A stretch of DNA of 64,000 bases from Acanthococcus lagerstroemiae (lineage: Eukaryota; Arthropoda; Insecta; Hemiptera; Eriococcidae): the NCBI GenBank assembly GCA_031841125.1, contig CM063114.1:34927574-34991573 (forward strand). Direction: 5' to 3'. Positions 45,401-56,667 of this stretch are shown here, piece after piece (within the stretch, counting starts at the first letter, position 1; each line of letters opens with the position of its first letter). The notes below the pieces were generated by a model. That model ran no database searches. It was not told the DNA's origin and worked only from the letters and a program-made list of their open reading frames with translations. The position numbers were made by a program, and so were the translations under genes.

Positions 45401-48400
45401 ATCGCTTTATCTTTCCACATTCCCACTTCATGATTGTACTCGTATAGGCATCGTCGTTTATCGGGTTGGTTTTATACAGCTCGACTTGACCATTGATTCC
45501 TACAGTACTTTTTCCGGAGGTTCCGAATTGCGTTCAGCTAGATACAGTGTTCCTCAACCAGTGTGCCGCACGATTTGCAATGAAAACAAAAAATTTATTA
45601 AAAAATGTTATCTACAGCCGCAACGCGACACAGGACGAATGACACGTATAATGGAATGTACCGGACTTTTAACATGTTATGACAAAGCTATGAGTTTCAT
45701 CTAGGCCTATTCTACCGAACTGATTCAACGTGGTTTCATGTCAGACGTGAGTTGACCAGTTGTTTTGTGTGCAGTTCGATGTACGGTACTGTGACAATAG
45801 TTACTTTTCCCAACTGAACCTCACATTATTTTAGAATTAATTTTTTATACGGCACGTAATGAAAAAGTTTGTCGTTTCTAAGAAAAGAGAAGTAGATGAT
45901 GGAAGTGGTGGTGAAGAAGTGCAGCCGACATTAGTGAGTGCAAGGAGGATTGTTAAAGCTACTGGTAAGTGTCGTGTGAATCGTCCAAATATGTTGTTAA
46001 TATTATTCTTACTCTCAAGATATTATTCTTAATTTTTTTTTATTCAATGCACTCATTTTCTGAACTTTTTGAAGTATAAGCTGAAGGAATTTGCCTTATT
46101 CGTGTTATTTTGGAAATGGTATGCCGCGGGAAAAGCTACAGGTGGGACCGGTATGAAAGTCTTTATCGTGTCATTTATAGACGACTATTCTAGGCTTGCT
46201 ATGTCGTATATAATTCGGACTAAGGATGAAACAGGACATTGTTTTGAGGCGTTTTTGCGTAGTGCAAGAAACCTTTTAGGAGAGGACATCAAAGCTTGTT
46301 TTCTACACTCAGACCAAGGTACTGAATACACTGGTGGTTACATTTCATCGGTTTTAGAGCGTGAAGGTATTGAGCATCAGTTGGCGGCGCCGGACACGCC
46401 GCAACATGCGGGAGTCGCAATCCTTCAAAGTAAGGTTAGGTCTTTAATGTTTGACTCACGTTTACCTAAAAATATGTGGGACCTTGTGGTATCAGCGGCT
46501 GTGCATACTTACAATTGTACGCCATATCGTAGTATCGGTTTCGAGGTACCTTTGAGAAAATTCGCGCCCATACGGAACAAATTCGACGCTTTGGGTGTTT
46601 AGTTTATGTGAAAAAGCAAAGAGCACCTGAGTTTAAATTCGCATTTCTGGGAATTTGTGGGGTTTGGGTAGGCTATACCGGTACAGCATATCAAGTGTTA
46701 CAGCCGGAAACGGGTAAGATCTACGAGTCAAGAAACGTCCGGTTCAACGAGAGATTTGTCTACGGCGATAAATTCGGTTCCAACGCGATCAGGGATTGGC
46801 CAGATCAACAGTCAGCGAGTCAGCTGGATTCGGACGAGAAATGGTTTGATGAATTAATCGAGGAACAGGACGTCGATCTGCCAGCCGTCGTGATAACAAG
46901 GAAGCGTGGACGACCGCCGAAGAAATCCGGAGATCTGAAGAAGCCCGTGAAGAAATCGAGGTTTGAAACCAGCAAAAGTAAGAAAAGTTTGAGAAATTTT
47001 GCTAATGTTGCATGCTGCTCAAGTGAATTAAATTGCGTGTCGGTTAATAATGAATGTCGGTGTATAGCGATTCCTTCCCAAGATGACGTAGATAATGAAG
47101 TGTTAGATCTTAATCTCTTTTGTCTATTAGCAGAAGTGAAGGTAGATCCTACGTAGCTACGCTGAGGCTATGCGCACATTGAAGAGTGATGCTTGGAGAA
47201 AAGCTGTTAGCGAGGAGCTGAACTCTATGAACGATAATTGCGTGTGGTCCTTGGTAGATAAACCTAAATCTATGTCTGACTGGAGTAAATTAAACTTGAT
47301 TGATTCTCACTGGGTTTTCAAAAGGAAACCTTTAGAAAATAGTAGAACGAAATTTAAGGTAAGGTTGGTTATTTGTGGTTTTAAAGATAGAAACGTCTAC
47401 GATCCAAGTGAAACGTATGCGCCTGTGTCTTGACTACTGGTTGTCCGTACTGTGCTCTCTGTCGTGAATAAATTGTATTTGAATGCCGTGCAGTTAGATG
47501 TCACCACAGCTTTCCTGAACTCAGAATTAGGAGATGAGGAAATGAGGAGTTATCTGTCAAAAAGGCCCTTGACAAACAGGTGCCCTTTTTGCGGATATGA
47601 TGATTTTCGAATTCTGCATGTCCTACTCTTTAGGAACCAGTTGAACATTTTTCCAAAATCAACGAATTCACTATACCATGCTGTCTCAAATACGTCCCTC
47701 TCTTGAAGCCGTTTACATTGTATACAGTCGTTTTACCTCTTATCAATATCAGTTGAACAACAAAAGCGCCTTTTATTCTGAGATCGTTCTCAAGCGAAGT
47801 GGCAATCTCAAGTGTTCTGAGGTTCTGACAGAGAAACGTGGTTAAGTAGGAAAATTTAATAGACATCAAGGGAAAATTTTGATTTGCAGGTATGATAGTG
47901 TGAGATAGCGGTGCCAAATACAAGTTCCAGTGTTCAAGATAGCAGAACAGCAACGTCTTCGAAACTGTTATTGTGTTATGTTCCTCAGTGTTAAAGTTGA
48001 TAAACTGAAACCAGGTCTGTATGTACGTACCAACGCATGATATTCTTAGAGAAATACATAGTGGTATAGTAGAGCGGGAACGGCATTCCCACACTGGTTT
48101 TCCACATATAGGAAATCATATAAATACAATTTTCCTTATAATTTGTCAAATATATTTAGCATTCCCACACTGGAAAATTTGCCACTACACCACTGGAAAT
48201 ATATATTCTCTAAGACGATATTCAGTGAAATTGGCGCCGATAGATGATTACAAACGCATTGAATTCACATAAATTCTATGCTGATATGTGTACAAACTTA
48301 TCATGCAGTTAATAAAACCAAGGATACACCTACATTATATTAAAGGGTGAAAAGCAAGTAACTCATTCCACAATAATATGCCTCAGAAATTACACATTTC

Positions 48401-51400
48401 AGTTGCCTTGTCAGCATGGAGAGACATCTTCACTACTACATTAGCTTCAATCACGAGAATATACATAATAACTCATCATACAGCGAGTTAGGAATTGTGT
48501 ATTTTGTTCCAATACTTATATGAAATTCACCGATATTATCTTATGGGAAAACAGCAACTGATAACCATAATACCTCCCATTGCACCAATTTTCCCATGGA
48601 TCTAAAAAGGGCCCTTGTCATCCTCCTTCTTTCTTAATTCGTCCAAGACTATATTCGCGAATGTGTTTGTGAGGGTAAAGTACAAATTGAATGGATTGCC
48701 ACCCACTCTCAATTAGCTGACATTATAATTAAGCCACTAACTATCAAGAGTCATGAAAAGTTAAGGTCTAATATCCTAAACAAACCTTAACTACCTTGTA
48801 TTTTGGTTTTTGTATTTCAGTTTTCAACAATTCTTGTGTTGTTGTTCTTCTTCTTCTTGTAACGCCTTCTCCAAACTAGAGGTTGGCTACCCAAATACCT
48901 ATCTGAATTTTGGAGACCGCTTTCCAGAACAGTTCCACTGACAAACATCCGATCCAACATTGCAGGTCCTTCATCCATGAGTTCTGGCGCCTGCCAATTG
49001 ACCTTTTCTCCTCTATCTTGCCTTCCATAATAACCTGCAGCAATTTGTATGTATCCCTGCGGAATATATGTCCTAGATATTGTGTTTTGTGTTGTTTTAT
49101 GGAGGCCAATAGTTCCATATCCTTCCCTATTCTGCGAAATACCTCCAGATTTGTTACTTTTTGCGTCCAGGCTATTTGCAGCATCCAACAGTATATGTAT
49201 AGTTCTAGTGCCTGGATTCTCTTTTCCATAGCATTGTTCAGGGTCCAGCTCTCGCAGCGGTACATCAGCACTGGGAAAACATAACACCACATCATCCTCG
49301 TTCTTAGGTTTAGGCTTAGTCCAGAACCTGCAAAGAGGTTCTTCATCATTAGGAAGACGTTTCTTGCTTGCTCAATTCTATTGCGGATTTTGCGCTTGCT
49401 GTTGTTGTTTTCATAGTGTTGTACTAAGATATCTGAAGCTGGATACCTGTTCCGCATTTTCCCCATTGATCCGCAGCTCTGATTTAACCGGCTTCTTTGA
49501 AAAGACCATTAATTTTGTTTTGGCAGTATTCAACATTAGCCCGAGTAACTCACTGTGCTGAACTACACAATTCATCATCTGCTGCATTTCCGTTTGGTTG
49601 CTGCTGGCTAGAATCACCATGTCATCCACGCATCTGATATTATTGATTGCCCGGCCATTAACTTTTATTCCGCCCGTTTGTTTGTGGAGATTCTTTGAAT
49701 ACTGCTTCCACATATATATTGAAAAGCATCAGTGATAGGACACAGCCCTGTCCAACACCACATTGTATTTCAGTTATTTCTGAGGTTACTCCATCTATCC
49801 TGATTTTGGTGGTTTGGCCCCAGTATAATTCCACAATTATCCGGATGTTGTGCTTGTCCACACCTATGGAGACAAGGATCTCACATACCTGACTAATTGT
49901 GTTTGTGTATTTTCAGAAACCTGAATTAGTCGCTGTTCACTGGCAAAGCTGTCTGCAGCCGTTGTTAATCGTGTTTTGGAGTATTACTCATTTTGTGTTC
50001 GTGAAGTACTTTTCATTTTGAAGTCACAAGAAACTTTCCTTCCTAGAAGTGTCATGTTCCAACCTATGTTGTTCTGTTTCTGTTTTGCTTCCTAGGTACT
50101 AAGTTGTTATGTTCAACAGTTTAATTTGATTACCACTATTACCTGAGTTATTGTGTAAATATGTCAATGTACAATATTATGATTTATGTACTCATGTTAC
50201 CTAAAACCTAGTCGAACACTCATTAGAAATATTGGTATCCCTGTAGCTATTATTGGTAGCACTGTGGCTACTGATGCTACCAGTTATGGTACGCTTTACT
50301 ACTTCATTTGTGAATCACATAATGTGTAACCCTTTTGTGGAAGGTATTTCGTGTCTTGAGTCTTATTGTTCTTATTCTATACTTCTTTGTGTCGTGAACT
50401 GTGTCTTATTGTTTTCTGTGGAGTTAGCACTCTGTATTTACTGCGATATATCTACAGAATTTAAAACAAGCATGTTTTAGGAAATGGAGGCGCGCAAGAT
50501 CAGTAAGATCATTAGTTTCACAACGCATCATTAGTACTCCCAAGTCAGTCTCCTTCTGAAGCGCCCCCCCTTTGCCTTTTTGGGATCGCACTGTACTTTG
50601 AGGAGGATGTCAAGAAGCTTACAAATATTAGGATATGCTTTTCTACTTGGAATGGAACAATTCACAGGCGTTCGTCGTCCTAGTTATCAAAGCGTGGTAA
50701 TCTGCCCACATTTGTGATGGGAAGCAACTGCCAGCTAAGACGTAATTCTCGAGGACGCAATTGCAGAACTGATCCACGCTTTGGTTGATTGGTTTTATAG
50801 CCAACAGGTCTTTGACAAAACAATCTTCTACTTCACAATCGTCAAGAAGAGGCAAGCCATAGAAAAGTTTCAAAAATTTACCAGTTTCCAACACTTCATC
50901 TTTGTATGCCACAGAGAGTCCTAACAGCTGAATACATCGGCACCAGCTCTGAGCAAAGTGAAAGCGATAACCCCGAACTTCTGAGTGAACTAGTACCTCA
51001 GCTACCGCATCATGGATATTCGTTTCAAAATCGGAGTACGCTTTTGTTTTGTATCAAAGATGACTATGTTAGCATAACTTACTGTCGTTTGCTAACAAAA
51101 ATACTTCATTTTTATTCGTCTTCCCGCAGTACTTGTCCACAGCTACATGTGACTTAGAGAGTGGAGTGGACGGCAACCTTGGTTGTTCTCTGCTGCGAGC
51201 ATGGTATACGTTCTTGTGAATTTGATTGACGTCGGCACCTGCCAAATCGAAAGAAAAATTCTCCTCGAGAAGAATCCGATGCAGAACTTTCGAAGATCAT
51301 TCACAAATGTCCTTAACAACCTTCCGCTTGACAATGTGTCATACACACGCTTCTTCTAAAGATCAGTCGCTGCAACAGCCGGGTGATGGTGGTCTAATCG

Positions 51401-54400
51401 CGAACCTATCACGTCTCCATGAACATCAATTTTCAGATATGTTGTACACAATTTTAACTTACAAACCGATCGCTGCACCCCATTCGTCAACCGTTTATGG
51501 AAACGAAATTTATACCTGTTCACTACATTCAAATCTTTGTCTTTTTCACTTAGCATATTAAAAGCCACAATGCATGACATGATTTTAGCAGACAGAGTAG
51601 CACATGCCCAATTTTTGCAAGTCAATGAATATTGAAACCAGATTTACGCATGCATTCATCATCTACAGCATCTAACGGGTCGATGACCCTAGAATACAGT
51701 TCACTTATTGTTCGTTCTTCAAATGTACAGCTGATATCGTGCTCGCCCTTTTCAATACAATTCGTTCTACATTATTACACTCGTTCTCGTCGACTCAAGT
51801 ACTGTCTCTATCTTCTTTATTCATTCTAATTTCAGTCATCTTATGAAATTAGAATTACAGAAAATTTGAAAAAGTCTAAATTCGTTTTCGGACGCAATTC
51901 GAACATCAGTGAGGACGCGACCCCGACATTTGAAGGGACGCATTTTGGTGACTCATCCCGGATGCAAATCGGCTCTGGCTCCACCTTCTTATGTCCTCTT
52001 CTGGACGCAACTCGGATGCAGTCACTTTTACTCTGCTACAGCTTTTTGATGCCGATGAATAGATCACGTTTGTGACCCGTCGTTCTACTGGTTGACGTTC
52101 TGCCGCTTCATTTTTCAAGTACTCGAATATACCGCATTAAAGATCGGCGTTGCATTACAATCACATCGGCGGTTCGCGATCTTAGCATAACTGGGCCTAC
52201 ATAGTTTCCAAAGGGAGCTGAGCGAGCTTAAAAAGTGGTACATCTTTTTTTTGTAAAGCGTGCGAATGAGCAGGGGGGCGAGGAGGATTGTAGGTTGGTG
52301 GACTCAAGGTTCGGGTCACCTGACGCTGTTATTTAGAATGTCACATTCGTTACCACAACACGACCGAACCCCTTATCTCACGGTGCTGTAACCATCTTTC
52401 AGAACTTTCCCACGTGTTCGACTATGAAGTATCCAATTTATGGGTAAACGTGGACAAAAAATAATGTAACATAAAACAAAATAGCACGAAGGACTCACTT
52501 ATCATGCATCAAGTACTTGACAAGCCATTTCTTCATGACGAAAAAGTGAGCATCCAACAATTTCGTGTAAATACGAACATGACCGTGTTTATATAACAAA
52601 GCTCGTTTCAGAGGTAATTGATCTTCGAAGTCAGACGCTGAAGCCAAAAGTACCAAACGACCAGTTTTTGGGTCGATGCCAACAAGATCTCTTTCTGGAA
52701 ATCAACGAGCTTGAATGAATTTCATTCGAATAACAATCCGCATGAGCTAAATTATTCTAAAATCTAAAGGGAAAAAATGAATAAATAAATATCGTATCTT
52801 ACGTCGTAATACCCAATACTTGCTAGACTTTAAACCTGAGTTATTCAAGCCATACCACTTACCGGGTTTATTCTTCGATTTCGGTCCGGGCGTAGGAAAA
52901 TTCGAGTCCTTAGGGGACTGAAAGTACAAAGCGGTGATGGATGCGTCATTTCTTCGGTGGAAATTCAGAATCGATTTCACATTTACCGTAGTGAGAAGAT
53001 CACAACTTATGACTATGAAATCGCATTGTTCGACGTTATCCTACGTGATGACGTGAAATGATAAATATAAGAAACTGAACTACTTTTAAACGTACACGAG
53101 GGAGTTATTGCACTCCGCTAACGGATACCGGGTTTCTCAAAGTATCACGAGCCTGCTCCTGGTCTAACGATAGCACAACGATAGTCTAAATTTTACACTA
53201 GGTCATTTTTGTCAACTTCCCGCTAATGAATTCTGTATTTCGCTAATACTAAGTAGACATATTCATATTGGTCCAGACTCCAGAAGCAGTTAAGGATAGT
53301 TAATCGAATTTTTCTTCTCCAGAAGCCTCGAATCGATACACATCGATTGACTTTCGAAAAAAATAATAAATTCAACTCTCCATAGGGCTTTTACTGTTGG
53401 GCTGATGTGTACATTTTGCTTGAAATTTTATCTCGCAGTTTTATTTATTCAGTTTTTCCTTTCATTTTTTCGACCTTTCCCTCTCCAATTCCCTTTTTCC
53501 TCTGTTCAAGTACTGAAGCGACCTCAAGCTCTATTCTCAACAAACTAATAAACAATGCTTCGTAACTTTTTTTTTCTAGAAAATTTTAAAGTTGAAAGTT
53601 TGAAGCCAAAACTTAGAACATTTTGATACAGGAAAGCCAAAATTCGAAAGCTGAAAGAATATTCCGATGAAAAGCAAAGAGCCAAAAGTTTTCTACGTTG
53701 TAACTGAAAGCTCAAGTACAAAGTGAAAGCTTTATTTTATGGTTTTCCACCTCTTTAATGAATCTATCGGATGCGGGCCAATTAATTTTAGTATAGGTTC
53801 GGAGAATTATGAACCACTGCATTAAAAAATACTTCTCAAATAATAAAGAACTCAATTGAATTCTGAACCTGTAGATCAAATTTCATTCACCCGCGTCCGG
53901 TGGATAATCAGTTGGTGTGGTGGGACGTATGGTAATGCATGCATGCCAAAGTGGCCCCTGAGACACCGCACCCCCAGCACCGGAAACTACCCTTTCGGGC
54001 ATCGCATCAGAGCCGAAAGGAACGCTTTGGGGCCGGGTCCGAGCCCCCAACGGTGGATATTCAATTAGAAAATTGTTAAAAAATGCGTCCATTTTAATGA
54101 GGAAAGTCCTTTGAAGAGAAAAATCGCATACGTCTCTCTGGCATTATTGCACTACAGGTCCTAGCGGGGCATTGACAAGCCATGACATTATCATTAATCG
54201 TAAACAATGCTAGCTACAGAGGAAAAAAAAACCCTAAAGGATTTTGAATGATACGTACCATGAGAATGAAAATGTCGCTTAAATTCATTTAAATCGACTC
54301 CCCTCCCCCTCCTCCTCCAAAAAAAAGAAAAATTCAAACTGATTTGTCCATTCACTCTCCTAATTCAGAACGCAGTTTTGTCCATCAAATGCGTGAATTG

Positions 54401-56494
54401 AAAAGTCCAGGGCTGGTATCCCACTAACAAAAGTGCGCGAGGTACGATCGCACTTGTACGATCGTTCTTATGGGAGAGCGCGCGTACCTCGTCGTACTTT
54501 TTTAGTGGAATACCAGCCCAGATTTAGTAGTTAACTTCCGTGGTTTTACCAAGTAATATTTCTTATCACAGTTTTACCATTAACTTCTCATTAACAACAG
54601 ACTAATCACGATATTATTAGACAGGATGCTGACGGGTAAACACCAAACTGTACTCGAGTTTTATAATTCTATATCTACAGTTTGTCAATCTTTATACAGT
54701 ACTAGGCCCTAGTAACACTCGCGCGGAGCCTGACATTCAGATGCGGGTGGCATCCTATTCAACAAAAGCGAGTATGGTCATTAGTCGGTTATCAATAGAA
54801 AGTCAATGGTTTTACTTAATAGCGGTAAAAGTGATCATTAGCAAATTTCACAGGAATCATTGATTTTGCATCAGTACTGGTTACATCGTACTTACGTAAC
54901 CCGAATACAGTATCCGTTCGCGGAAAAGCGCTAAAACTTCTCAACTACAGCTTACGGTAAAACGGGAAGCCGTATGTCGCAACGAATCAGCTGTTCCCCA
55001 GTCCACGTCGCACGGAATCGTCACAATATTCACGTTAATAGAAAGGTCGGTCTTCTCTAAAGCGGACTGAACATCACTTTCAACACTTTCCAAGATTATC
55101 AGGAATACTTCTGCGGAAAAGAAAGTTGGAAATTCTAGAATACTACATTAAAGCGCAAAAGAAAATCGCAGCGCAGAAATATTCTGAGGCCATACCGACA
55201 ATATAGGAAATTTGCAATCAATCGATAGGTATCATATTCCGCCAAGTCGGCGTTCTCGTACACAAGGGTATACGGTTACCTTTGGTGAAAAAATGCAAAC
55301 GCCCCCTCCAATATTATAACAAAAACTGCAGATCCTGTACACGGTAGAAAATTAGGAAGCGTAAATTAATGTAGGCCTTAATACTTTTCGATACAATGGG
55401 ACTCTGATGTCACGAAGAAAGAATGAACCAATCGTACAGTTGAGTAACAAGAATTCTCAAGTTACCTTCAGTTTTTGCCTACGTATACACCTTACAAGGA
55501 TCCCATAATCCAAATATTCTTGGCTATCATATTTTGTGTGTAAACGTAAACTAAGAAGTTACTAGCTCAATGCGATCCATTATACAATTATTACGCACAG
55601 ACAATATAAAATATTACAAAAAGTAACATCAATAGGCTGCACCCTTTTATCTCGCATCCTTCCTGCTATTAACATATTACGAAATTATTATGTAGTTTTA
55701 GCTCCCTGAGAAAAAGCGACACATACACTAGACCTTCTCAAACCGCCCACATTTCTAATAATTTCACCACTAAACCTCACGATATTATCAGACATTTCCA
55801 AAAAAACATTCAATAAATCTACTTCGTGATGCAAGTCGACGAGATCCTTTCGTGAGTTATATTGTTTTCATCGGGCGGTGATACTTTCATCCATAATTCA
55901 TTATCGAGGGCCGCCGGGAAAAGGTTGTAATCCCATTTTCGAAAGTATACTGTCCTCACAAATTGTGGTTCAGAATATCGTCATTCGTGAGGCATTGCCG
56001 TCGTCGGTGCAGTTTATGTTAGTGACATTGCTATCTGAAATATATAAACAAGATCTAATCCAGACAGCAACAGTATGTCAGAATAACCTAACAGAGTCAA
56101 AATTAATGATTCGTGATATACAAAATTTCAGAAAACGAAAGGAGAAGTACTAGCACGTCGTATCATTTCCTCAAAATTGCTTATAACGTCTTCCCCAAAA
56201 CTGAAGATTTTGAGTTTTACGATCTTTTCGATATCATCAAAGGGTGAGATTATTTTCAATGTTACAATGGATAACAGCCACAAGATGACAATGCTGGTTT
56301 AACAATATATTATTCAGAAGAATAAATTTATTGGTAATCTTACCTTCGAAACCAGAATTTTCAATCATTTTCAAAGGGTAATACACCATTGGATTATTTC
56401 CAATCGGTAGTAAACACTTGGGTTTCCCAGAAGTCATTTCGACGAATCTGGATCCTTTTCCGGCTGCCAGGACAATAACTTTGAATTCCAACAT
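39412..56494 (-). CDS. EIF2B3: Translation initiation factor eIF2B subunit gamma
   Basis: Nine exons join in phase: 56494-56344, 55110-54956, 53040-52863, 52694-52499, 45080-44941, 43051-42861, 40113-39905, 39795-39692 and 39464-39412. They give 458 aa; human EIF2B3 has about 452. This subunit pairs with epsilon in the eIF2B guanine-nucleotide exchange complex that recharges eIF2 in the cytosol. The N-terminus is the nucleotidyltransferase-like fold (VIVLAAGKGSRF, KPKCLLPIGNNPMVYYPL, WGTADSLRH, DFIVISCDLLT). LVGIDPKTGRL and LLDAHFFVMKKWLVKYL follow. The C-terminus is a left-handed beta-helix with hexapeptide turns (CILSNCVICDDVTIETNC, VLKDCLIGNQ) ending NEMLVEIASLMEV. The acceptor of exon 7 is a tandem CAGCAG, so one residue may vary. 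Introns of up to 7.4 kb hold many transposon remnants. Confidence 0.96.
40643..41303 (+). mobile_element. Internally deleted mariner element with both terminal repeats
   Basis: Inverted repeats GAGGTCTGCCCGGAAAGTAT and ATACTTTCCGGGCAGACCTC bound 661 bp flanked by TA (40641-40642, 41304-41305). The plus strand keeps N-terminal (EWFSRFKNSRELVESDP, GRPASTRP) and later transposase blocks (VVHHEYASKGRTINKEYYL, then an SHLV...YLTKHGI block with stops). The segment between, with the first catalytic aspartate, is deleted, and several stops are present. It lies in an EIF2B3 intron in antisense orientation. Confidence 0.88.
43105..43174 (-). repeat. Dispersed SINE-like repeat, copy 2 (fragment)
   Basis: About 70 bp shares GCATCGCCATACGTCCCACC and CTCAGGGGCCACTTTGGCAT with the copies at 24797 and 53911. 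It sits next to exon 6 of EIF2B3. Confidence 0.5.
43289..44370 (-). mobile_element. Tc1-like element, 5'-truncated transposase pseudogene
   Basis: The 3' terminal repeat CAGTGGGTCAAAAAAGTATT lies at about 43292. The minus strand encodes VLFSDENKF (first Asp), a frameshift, an in-frame stop just before GGGKVLVWECM, FQQDNDLKHTA (second Asp) and SPDLNVIEDLWSLLE (Glu), so the DD34E triad is still visible. The DNA-binding N-terminus and the other terminal repeat are missing. It is intronic in EIF2B3 and parallel to it. Confidence 0.9.
45859..45963 (+). other. Exon-like short frame with start codon and strong donor
   Basis: An acceptor-like TATTTTAG at about 45828-45835 is followed by ATG and a Lys/Glu-rich 35-residue frame (MKKFVVSKKREVDDGSGG at its start) that ends at a consensus donor ACTG|GTAAGTG. 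It resembles the first coding exon of some DNA transposon or zinc-finger genes, but no following exon was found. It is antisense within the longest EIF2B3 intron. Confidence 0.25.
46069..47540 (+). mobile_element. Ty1/copia retrotransposon remnant (integrase to RT)
   Basis: The frames carry a copia integrase core (FIDDYSRLAMSYIIRTKDE, FLHSDQGTEYTGGYI, DTPQHAGVA) followed by GYTGTAYQVLQPETGKIY and the start of reverse transcriptase (WRKAVSEELNSMNDNCVWSL, SHWVFKRKPLENSRTKFKVR, VQLDVTTAFLNSEL). The glutamate normally found in the NGVAER motif is replaced in GVAILQSK, so integrase would be inactive. Stops at about 46600, 47154 and 47431 interrupt it. Gag, protease, the RT catalytic box, RNase H and LTRs were not found. 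Confidence 0.9.
47707..48815. other. Intronic DNA of EIF2B3, nothing recognised
   Basis: Open frames here have no recognisable domain. An inverted motif GGAACGGCATTCCCACACTGG / CATTCCCACACTGG around 48078 and 48161 suggests short direct repeats only. Confidence 0.25.
48817..49893 (-). mobile_element. Degenerate LINE (endonuclease-RT type), C-terminal half
   Basis: The minus strand encodes IQCGVGQGCVLSLMLFNIY (the RT palm GxxQG region) and a catalytic box that reads CVDDMVILA where YADD is expected. The thumb and tail follow (RCESWTLNNAMEKRIQALEL, TQYLGHIFRRD, KRSIGRRQNSWMKDL). Frame changes occur near 49660 and 49440. The 3' end is an AAGAAGAAG-type tail at about 48845-48860. It lies in the longest EIF2B3 intron. 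Confidence 0.85.
50643..51560 (-). mobile_element. FLYWCH-MULE transposon remnant with deleted catalytic core
   Basis: In minus-strand order there is a FLYWCH finger (YKFRFHKRLTNGVQ, then C, C, and HGDVIGSRLDHHH, with the conserved Trp replaced by Ser), a linker (NQIHKNVYHARSREQPRLP) and FLLANDS. It then jumps to DFETNIHDAVAEV, GYRFHFAQSWCR, LFYGLPLLDDCEVEDCFV and TTNACELFHSK. The stretch that should contain the first DDE aspartate is missing at about 51060-51110. Several stops are present. Confidence 0.8.
53911..54050 (+). repeat. Dispersed SINE-like repeat, copy 3
   Basis: About 140 bp starting GTTGGTGTGGTGGGACGTAT is the reverse complement of the copies at 24797 and 43105. It extends through GGAAACTACCCTTTCGGGCAT to a GC-rich end. 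It lies in an EIF2B3 intron. Confidence 0.5.
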
Positions 56495-56667
56495 TTTAAA
56501 ATTGAGGATATTACCGGCAAATACAAAGATGAAACGGCATTGACGGAGAACTTCATAATAAGAAAACCCACAAACTAGGATTGGAGAAATATCGAAAACT
56601 ATCAATAAATCAAGTTATCGATAATTTTTTTCCGATATTTCTCCATTTCGCCAACTCAGGTTAAGGT

